Shown here piece after piece: positions 7,691 through 12,948 of a DNA stretch of 12,948 nucleotides. Where the stretch lies: NCBI GenBank assembly GCA_900557255.1, contig USSA01000080.1:1-12948 (forward strand), in the 5' to 3' direction. Every line of letters begins with the position of its first letter. Positions within the stretch are counted from its first letter, which is position 1. The position numbers were made by a program, and so were the translations under genes. A model generated the notes under the pieces. The model had not been told where the DNA came from, did no database searches, and worked only from the letters and a program-made list of their open reading frames with translations. This DNA is from an uncultured Prevotella sp. GTDB taxonomy: Bacteria > Bacteroidota > Bacteroidia > Bacteroidales > Bacteroidaceae.

Positions 7691-8696
7691 ATTTTTTATA
7701 TGAAAGCAAAGTCATATAGTTCTCTAATGTAAACCTTCTCAAAAACTTTATATAGCCAAAATAAGCAATAATAGTACTAAACCACAAAACAATCACTATC
7801 ATCACGCTCGCCCATGAAATATTATAGTTTTGTATAAAGCCGCAAAATCCCTCTTTACCAATTAGTTTGGCTAGGATTACCAAAGTTTGTGCAATTATAA
7901 AATCGGTAAATAGACAAAGAATTAGCGTAATTGCTCTCAGAAAACCATATAATGCTACATAATTATCAACCTTACTTTGACACTCTTTACAATTTACATA
8001 AACATAGTGCATAACTATCCTATGGAAATCACACTGAAGATTAATCGGGGGTCTTTTTACCCCGAGTTCATCGGCCAAAGCAAACAATTTCTCCTCTATA
8101 CAATTTACGATATATCGCTCCTGAGGTCTTGTCACGAAATTAACAATCGGGGTTGAAATAAAATTTATACCCATCACAACGATTGATACAGGGAACATAA
8201 TTATCCAGAGAAAGATACGATATATTAATCGCAAATCAAAGTTCAAAATTAAATTCCTAAAGAAATTGATAACTAGGAGTTTCCCTTCAAATGAATATTC
8301 CCAAATTCCCAAATTAACATGCCACTTATTTATTGGTTCGTACTCAAAATCTGCATACCAGAAATTATGGTGAACATTCTTTTTCTGGTTGCTCAATAGA
8401 TATAAACTTGGATAACCAAAAGCTTTATTCGTGAAAAATTCGATAGTTATCGCAGACAAGTAAGAAATAAGATGCCCTAAGATATATGCACATAGAATAA
8501 AAGGAACAGCAATCTTTACAAGATCAAGAGACTTACCATTAGAATAATAACTTATGCTATCACAAATATATGAAATTGGCAAAATATCTTCTTTTGGCCA
8601 AACTATATATGAACTCCATATTATCAAGAGGGCAAACGCTCCTGGAAAGAAATAGCCAAGAAAATCAAATAAGGAAAATGGATTTTTCTCTTCCAT
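7677..8696 (-). CDS. Multi-pass membrane protein of unknown function
   Basis: 339 residues, not recognised by name. Hydrophobic segments that look like transmembrane helices lie near residues 10-33 (FDFLGYFFPGAFALLIIW), 62-84, 160-185, 248-280 (one long or two shorter helices) and 295-318. Between the second and third lies an aromatic-rich soluble stretch (about 90-140, including NFWYADFEYE). Between the third and fourth is a soluble region (about 186-245) with two cysteines in CKEC (236-239). There is no cleavable signal peptide; the N-terminus MEEKNPFSLF runs straight into the first helix. The start is 6 bases after the PIN-like stop, so it is probably the last gene of the SIR2-HerA operon. 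Defence operons often contain a membrane protein as anchor or pore-forming effector, but no known effector motif is visible here. The 3' end overlaps the next gene's longest possible reading frame by 14 bases. Confidence 0.75.
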   Translation of the reverse strand: MEEKNPFSLFDFLGYFFPGAFALLIIWSSYIVWPKEDILPISYICDSISYYSNGKSLDLVKIAVPFILCAYILGHLISYLSAITIEFFTNKAFGYPSLYLLSNQKKNVHHNFWYADFEYEPINKWHVNLGIWEYSFEGKLLVINFFRNLILNFDLRLIYRIFLWIIMFPVSIVVMGINFISTPIVNFVTRPQERYIVNCIEEKLFALADELGVKRPPINLQCDFHRIVMHYVYVNCKECQSKVDNYVALYGFLRAITLILCLFTDFIIAQTLVILAKLIGKEGFCGFIQNYNISWASVMIVIVLWFSTIIAYFGYIKFLRRFTLENYMTLLSYKKYDRK

Positions 8697-8702
8697 CGTA
8701 TG

Positions 8703-9683
8703 TTATTTTTTAACTTCACCAATGTTTCCTACACTCATTGAATTGGTTGATAATACTCTATTTTGTGAAGACACTGCATTTTTCTCAGAATTGGCAACTA
8801 CTATCATATCTTTAAGTTGTGATACTAAACTATCAGATGGTTGCTTCAAAAACTGAAATTTATGACATTTTTCCAAAAAAGAAACAAGATCGAGACAATA
8901 GAAATCAGCAGCAATACCTGAAATTTCTTTTGTTTTAATAGCAAATTCAGAAACTATAGAGGGGTTTGGACCTAATATACGATTATTATCATCCATATTA
9001 AACCAGTCCTTGGTTTTACTTCCCCTAACCATGACAATATTTCTTTTATAGTAGGATGCAAAACCTTGCATTTCCTTCCAAATAATATAGTCTCTATATC
9101 TTTCTCGTTCATTAGTATTACCATTGTCCATACCTGGTGGCATCTTCTTCCCATATCGTTCACCACCTCTTCTGAACAACTCACTCAACTGGGCATCAGT
9201 GTAATTTACACCAACTTTATCCTGTGTAAATATTTTATCAATCCTTTCCTTCTTGGTATTTTTCTCAAGTTCTAAATCAAGAGCATTGATATCAGAATCA
9301 AAACTGGTTTTGATTTTATCAAATGTATCCTTAAAATTTGCCAGTACATCATCCTTGAGATAAGGATTCGATTTCATATTAATCACATTATCATGAAAGT
9401 TCTCTAATTGCTTTCTAGCATTATTAATCAATTGCCTTTCTCTTACGATATAAGAATTTACATTGCACATAAAAGAAAAACCAACATCATGTGGCATCCA
9501 AAGTTTGTCTGACAGCCATTCACTTTCAAGTATATCCAGTAATTCCGAAGAATTTTTCTCCTCCATTTGGAAAAGCATCAAAAGAACTTCTGTGTCTATG
9601 ACAATAGAAGTCTTAGAATTTTCCAAAAGAGCTTTTAACTCATCTTCATTTAGATTACATAAACCTTTAAACGATTCCTTCAT
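8703..9683 (-). CDS. PIN-like domain protein (PIN_8/DUF4935 type), partly degenerate active site
   Basis: 326 residues. The N-terminus has a PIN-type first strand, SIVIDTEVLLMLF (26-38), with the first acidic residue at D30. LWMPHDVGFSF follows (61-71), matching the PIN-like family element that usually reads W-P-H-x-V-x-x-E-F; here the usual glutamate is a serine. After a long coiled-coil-like helical segment (about 75-150) come RYGKKMPPG (176-184), RYRDYIIWKEM (195-205, acidic D198) and VMVRGSKTKDWF (217-228). In relatives that last strand usually carries a second acidic pair near the start of the DxxxDW-like motif; here it is RGSKTKDW. PIN domains are metal-dependent ribonucleases, so loss of two acids suggests weak or no catalysis, or an altered metal site. 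The start overlaps the Cas2-like gene by 17 bases and the stop lies 6 bases before the membrane-protein gene. The last ~50 residues show no known motif. Confidence 0.7.
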   Translation of the reverse strand: MKESFKGLCNLNEDELKALLENSKTSIVIDTEVLLMLFQMEEKNSSELLDILESEWLSDKLWMPHDVGFSFMCNVNSYIVRERQLINNARKQLENFHDNVINMKSNPYLKDDVLANFKDTFDKIKTSFDSDINALDLELEKNTKKERIDKIFTQDKVGVNYTDAQLSELFRRGGERYGKKMPPGMDNGNTNERERYRDYIIWKEMQGFASYYKRNIVMVRGSKTKDWFNMDDNNRILGPNPSIVSEFAIKTKEISGIAADFYCLDLVSFLEKCHKFQFLKQPSDSLVSQLKDMIVVANSEKNAVSSQNRVLSTNSMSVGNIGEVKK

Positions 9684-9960
9684 CTTGTATTATATATTTT
9701 CTCACCCACTCATTATCAGCTATCACATTAGTCCATGCTGCACGGTGACCAGTTTCTACAACTAAAAGTCTATCATTAGAATCTAAACAACCCATTAAGT
9801 TATCACGTACTTCCTTATGACTCAATGGCGAAACTATACACCACACAGATTCGGTCATTTTACCCCAATTAGGGAAAGAGCGCAACATTTCATATAAAGA
9901 TTGATAATCACGATCTGGCTTACAAAGATCATAAGCCACAATATAACTATACATTTTCAT
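9667..9960 (-). CDS. Small Cas2-like (SinR-family) protein
   Basis: 97 residues resembling the Cas2/VapD-like ferredoxin fold, often annotated as SinR family. The N-terminal strand MKMYSYIVAYDL ends in the aspartate (D11) where Cas2 has its metal-binding residue. A helix follows (YQSLYEMLRSF), then a strand like the second Cas2 strand (MTESVWCIVSP), a helix (KEVRDNLMGCL) and a strand (DRLLVVET). The length fits Cas2-type proteins (about 90-100 residues). No cas1 gene and no repeat-spacer array is visible, so a CRISPR adaptation role is unlikely. RNA or DNA binding or cleavage is the plausible biochemical role by family, but is not shown here. The gene sits 36 bases after herA, and its last 17 bases overlap the start of the PIN-like gene in another frame, which suggests translational coupling. 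The fold call is moderately confident and the function is unknown. Confidence 0.7.
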   Translation of the reverse strand: MKMYSYIVAYDLCKPDRDYQSLYEMLRSFPNWGKMTESVWCIVSPLSHKEVRDNLMGCLDSNDRLLVVETGHRAAWTNVIADNEWVRKYIIQDEGIV

Positions 9961-9996
9961 CTATCTTAGTTTTTTAAAAATTTCTTATTAAGCAAC

Positions 9997-12042
9997 CTAT
10001 TGATACTTCATAAACCATTCTTCATCCACTTTACAATTCTCACTATTTGGATCAGGCGAAGCTTGCTCTACTTTTACCATTAATGGCATGGGTACACAGT
10101 TGCCAAATATCAAAGCTTCACCAGGCACAGCCTGTTTTATTTTATTGACATAATCAGAAGAAAAATATGGAAGAACCGAATAAATATAATTCATGTCTAT
10201 TTCATTCTGTATTCTATGCACAATATAATTTCCACATTGTGATAAAACAGTCTGCGATAACTCAGATGGTCGTTGAGATGAAATCATCAAGAACAAAGAA
10301 TACTTTCTACCCTCTCTGGCAATCTTCTCAAAAATGTTCTCTCTCATGATATATTCCGTATCCTTTCTAATATACCTATGAGCTTCATCCAATATCAAAT
10401 GAACAGGATGTTTTCTACGTTTTTCTCCCTTTTGCTTCTTTCGATAATCAAAAAGAATACGACTTACCACATTTGTCATCAATTCAAGAACATCTGTTCC
10501 AACCTCACTTGAATCTATGCATATAAGTTGAGTTTCATTTGATTCTTCTGAAATTCCGAAGACCTTAGCCAAATAGTCATCTTCATTTTCATAACGACAA
10601 TCCGTTTCTTTCATAAACTTACATTCTGAGTTGTAGAGAAAAACATCCAAACGCGTCATTAATGTAGAAGTGAACTCTCTGACACGCAGATTGCCCTTAG
10701 CCTCCTCTTCCAACAAAACCAATTCGGCTGCAGTTTTCAAAAAACGGTAATCGAAGTAATCTCCAGATTTCAATTTCTCTTCGTCTATCTTCATGGCAGA
10801 ACCTTCATCTATTTGCTCGAATGCTTCACCATTATTATTACGATGAGTTGATGTCACATAGTGAGCATTTGCCCCAGCTTTCAAATCGACACTTACATAC
10901 CGAGCAATGTTTTCATCCTTTATGAATTTAGGCAAAGCTTCAGAAAGGGAATTATTGTTATTACCATAATATACAACACACAATTTTATACATACAGAAA
11001 AGAAGTTGTCCAAATCATCAACTACTTGGTCAGGCACTTCATGCTTAGGAACCAACGAATAAATATCTTTCATCTTCTGAATTGCCCCCTTAGCAATTGT
11101 CATCTTTGAGCTATCAGAATCCGCTTTTGCTATAATTTCAGATAATATCTTCCAGGTCTTCCATTTAATGTAATTAGCAAACTGCTTAACCACATTCTCT
11201 TCCTTGGTATTGAACATTCGATAGAACTTATAACACTCTTGCAGAACGTTATCCCAAAAAGGCTTTTGAGTTCGTTCTGAAGCCATCAAAAATGCCAACC
11301 ATTCATCAAGATTCATCAGATAATATGGCAGAGTAAACTTAACCATACCCTCATCGACATCACCCGCATTAGGCTTATAGAATATCGCATGAATATCATC
11401 GTTCAATTCTCTGTTAAAAGCCTTTGGGTATTCGCCATTGGAATCAAACAAGATAACCTTGGAGCCATATGCATGGTTATTCTCTTTACGGAAGACCTCC
11501 TGCAAAATGCGAGCAATTGTATTAGATTTTCCGCTACCACTATTACCTAAAACGGCAGTATGAATATTGAAAAGTCTATTGATACTTAATGATATTTTGT
11601 AGTTTATCAAACTCTTGCTATAGCCAATATCTATCGAATGATGGATTTTATCATCATCATCTTCTTCAATCTGAGAAGACAGGATTTGCTGCAGATCTTG
11701 GAACGTAACAATCTCCACATCACTATACAAGGAAGGGAATATTCCTACACCCATAGCAAACTTCCCAGAAGTAGTTATCGTTCCTATTGGTTTGACGATG
11801 AACTCACGAGAGCTATCCAGATTAAATGAAGAAAACATTTTCCCCTCTTGATTGTAATCCAAGATAGCACTGACTTCACACAAGATTTGGTCACCTGTAG
11901 CATTGTTCGTCTTCAAATAACTACCAATGTTACCAAAGTAGTAAACCTGTCCATTGATAGATACAGTAGAATGCTTGGTTGTAGCAAACAACCGAACCCT
12001 AAACTTATCATATTCTACAGACACTATTTTTCCGATCTTCAT
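9997..12042 (-). CDS. herA: HerA/FtsK-type DNA-translocating ATPase (DUF87)
   Basis: Hexameric DNA-translocating ATPase of the HerA family, acting in the cytoplasm. In defence operons HerA assembles with a SIR2, nuclease or other effector and controls it. The 681 residues begin with a beta-rich HAS-barrel-like region (about 1-130). The Walker A motif is GNSGSGKSNT (166-175), followed by ILFDSNGEYP (197-206), which is typical of HerA. Walker B is LILDEAH (549-555), then SSQRPSE (588-594) and HRIQNE (609-614), matching the HerA sensor and arginine-finger region. The long insert between the Walker motifs (about 210-540) is predicted mostly helical. All expected motor residues are present, so the protein looks active. 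It follows the SIR2-like gene after 34 bases and precedes the Cas2-like gene by 36 bases, consistent with one transcript. The start MKIGKIVSVEY fits the family's N-terminal barrel. An alternative partner is the PIN-like protein downstream. Confidence 0.9.
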   Translation of the reverse strand: MKIGKIVSVEYDKFRVRLFATTKHSTVSINGQVYYFGNIGSYLKTNNATGDQILCEVSAILDYNQEGKMFSSFNLDSSREFIVKPIGTITTSGKFAMGVGIFPSLYSDVEIVTFQDLQQILSSQIEEDDDDKIHHSIDIGYSKSLINYKISLSINRLFNIHTAVLGNSGSGKSNTIARILQEVFRKENNHAYGSKVILFDSNGEYPKAFNRELNDDIHAIFYKPNAGDVDEGMVKFTLPYYLMNLDEWLAFLMASERTQKPFWDNVLQECYKFYRMFNTKEENVVKQFANYIKWKTWKILSEIIAKADSDSSKMTIAKGAIQKMKDIYSLVPKHEVPDQVVDDLDNFFSVCIKLCVVYYGNNNNSLSEALPKFIKDENIARYVSVDLKAGANAHYVTSTHRNNNGEAFEQIDEGSAMKIDEEKLKSGDYFDYRFLKTAAELVLLEEEAKGNLRVREFTSTLMTRLDVFLYNSECKFMKETDCRYENEDDYLAKVFGISEESNETQLICIDSSEVGTDVLELMTNVVSRILFDYRKKQKGEKRRKHPVHLILDEAHRYIRKDTEYIMRENIFEKIAREGRKYSLFLMISSQRPSELSQTVLSQCGNYIVHRIQNEIDMNYIYSVLPYFSSDYVNKIKQAVPGEALIFGNCVPMPLMVKVEQASPDPNSENCKVDEEWFMKYQ

Positions 12043-12076
12043 AGCTTCATTCTTTAACGGTTACAAACTAGAGTAC

Positions 12077-12904
12077 TCAAACCTTCTTGCTCATTTCTTT
12101 GAGACCTTTGACAAAGTCCTTGACAATCTTCTCTTCTTGAGCAAAAGCATTCAAGTTTGGCATCCATTCTCTTACGGTGTAATCAAAAAAATGCATTTGA
12201 ATATTATCTTTTTCAGAAACAGGATTTTTTACTTCGCCCCAAAGTCGGAATATACGTTTATCATCAATCTTGCATATTGGCTTATCCTCGGCTATATGGT
12301 CGATTACCACAAGGTTGAAAGTCGTATTGGTAGCCAATGCTCTATAAATAACGTCGTTCACATGTTCATCGTTAAAGCCATACCCCATCACAAAGAGAAC
12401 GGTATTAGGCTCTAATAAGCGATGCTGAAACTCTCTAAACAAATCAACATATGGAGCACCGAGACTTTTATTTTGCTTGGTAGGAGTAGGATAAATCAGG
12501 ATGTTCTTGTCTTCTTTCCATTTAGGATTTGTGTCCTCCATGATACTAAAGAAGTTGGAGTCATCCTTATCATCATCAATCCAATTCACAGAACCATGAA
12601 TCTTGTAGAAGTACACCATATTCTCCACAGGCTCATACTTGTCAATACTGACATCCATACGCTTTGAATAGGTGTAATTGAACATGGCAGGATTGAAATG
12701 TTTCTTTATTCCCCCACTAAACCCGTTCACATAATGGATATTCAGATTATCCATTGCCCTTTCATTAAAGAGGTCATTGTTGGTGGTAAAGACACAGATA
12801 CGAGATAAATCTTTGTTGCGGAAAGCTATCTTTTGATAGAAGGATTTATAAGTTTCAAGGACTTCAGGAGCTTTACCCTTGGCGAAATCAATATTGACTC
12901 CACT
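12077..12904 (-). CDS. SIR2-like NAD-hydrolase-type protein, N-terminally truncated
   Basis: SIR2-family domain, predicted to bind and hydrolyse NAD+. With a HerA partner such proteins act as abortive anti-phage effectors (family knowledge). The first ATG in frame is at 12754 and gives 225 residues, but it is probably not the true start. The frame stays open 50 codons further, to 12904, and there encodes VFTTNNDLFNERA, the NAD-binding TTNxD element of SIR2 proteins. Counting from the 12754 ATG, the catalytic-type histidine is in KIHGSVNW (H53) and the late Rossmann strand is FVMGYGFNDEH (121-131). No ATG, GTG or TTG occurs in the extra 50 codons, and a TAA closes the frame at 12907-12905, so the N-terminal glycine-rich NAD-binding part is missing. 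The stop lies inside a short palindrome. The gene ends 34 bases before HerA. It may be a pseudogene, carry a frameshift or sequencing error, or be cut by a rearrangement. The family call is strong; the intactness is doubtful. Confidence 0.75.
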   Translation of the reverse strand, partial: SGVNIDFAKGKAPEVLETYKSFYQKIAFRNKDLSRICVFTTNNDLFNERAMDNLNIHYVNGFSGGIKKHFNPAMFNYTYSKRMDVSIDKYEPVENMVYFYKIHGSVNWIDDDKDDSNFFSIMEDTNPKWKEDKNILIYPTPTKQNKSLGAPYVDLFREFQHRLLEPNTVLFVMGYGFNDEHVNDVIYRALATNTTFNLVVIDHIAEDKPICKIDDKRIFRLWGEVKNPVSEKDNIQMHFFDYTVREWMPNLNAFAQEEKIVKDFVKGLKEMSKKV

Positions 12905-12917
12905 TTAAAAAGTGAGT
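12897..12917. repeat. Palindrome at the point where the SIR2 frame ends
   Basis: CACTTT (12901-12906) and AAAGTG (12909-12914) are perfect arms around AA. The pairing continues outward as ACT (12897-12899) with AGT (12915-12917) if one C is bulged. The TAA that closes the SIR2-like frame (12905-12907) lies within it, and the sequence beyond is A/T-rich with further stops. It could be a recombination or insertion junction, an operator or a hairpin. Confidence 0.4.
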
Positions 12918-12948
12918 TAAATTTGAATTAAACATATGCCTTGGAGAG

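Noticed and set aside
8972..9184. 70-codon minus-strand frame inside the PIN-like gene
   Set aside because: It overlaps completely with a frame that carries family motifs and has no motif of its own.
9667..9960. A CRISPR-Cas adaptation locus, suggested by the Cas2-like protein
   Set aside because: No Cas1, no other Cas protein and no regularly spaced repeats are present in the window.
11954..12415. 153-codon plus-strand open frame spanning the herA start and the SIR2 end
   Set aside because: It lies opposite two genes with strong family motifs and its translation shows no domain; it is best seen as a shadow frame.

Overview
The window reads as an accessory defence-type region from a member of the Bacteroidota, possibly Prevotella or Bacteroides. 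The reasons are the A/T-rich genes, weak Shine-Dalgarno sequences, a TAnnTTTG-type -7 element and a nucleotidyltransferase of a kind common in that phylum. Every convincing gene lies on the minus strand, so transcription runs from high to low coordinates. I see no rRNA, tRNA, CRISPR array, integrase or origin.

Layout in order of transcription. (1) 12904-7677 is a tightly packed set: a SIR2-like NAD-hydrolase-type protein lacking its N-terminus, a HerA/FtsK-type ATPase, a small Cas2-like protein, a PIN-like domain protein and a multi-pass membrane protein. SIR2 plus HerA is a known anti-phage pair. The three downstream genes, joined by an overlap and a 6-base gap, make a larger and possibly undescribed assembly. 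(2) 7690-6662 is an uncharacterised nucleotidyltransferase whose 3' end is replaced by a G/C-rich hairpin repeat (6778-6850). It is followed by about 440 bases of apparently decayed coding sequence (6657-6217). (3) 6212-2339 is a putative nuclease followed four bases later by a large superfamily-2 helicase, organised like Hachiman (HamA-HamB). (4) 2338-1987 holds no intact gene. It contains the N-terminal remnant of an IS110-family transposase, a -7-like box and a 10-base inverted repeat. (5) 1986-47 is a calcineurin-like metallophosphoesterase translationally coupled to an unrecognised 219-residue protein, followed by a weak terminator-like hairpin.

My interpretation is a defence island of two or three separate modules. 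In the first, SIR2 would deplete NAD+ when HerA detects or processes phage DNA, while the Cas2-like and PIN proteins would add nucleic-acid binding or cleavage and the membrane protein a membrane-linked step. In the second, a nuclease works with a helicase. The third is a phosphoesterase with an unknown partner. Remnants of an insertion sequence, a repeat-invaded gene, a decayed gene and a truncated SIR2 frame next to a palindrome point to repeated rearrangement. All family assignments come from reading motifs by eye; no database search was run.
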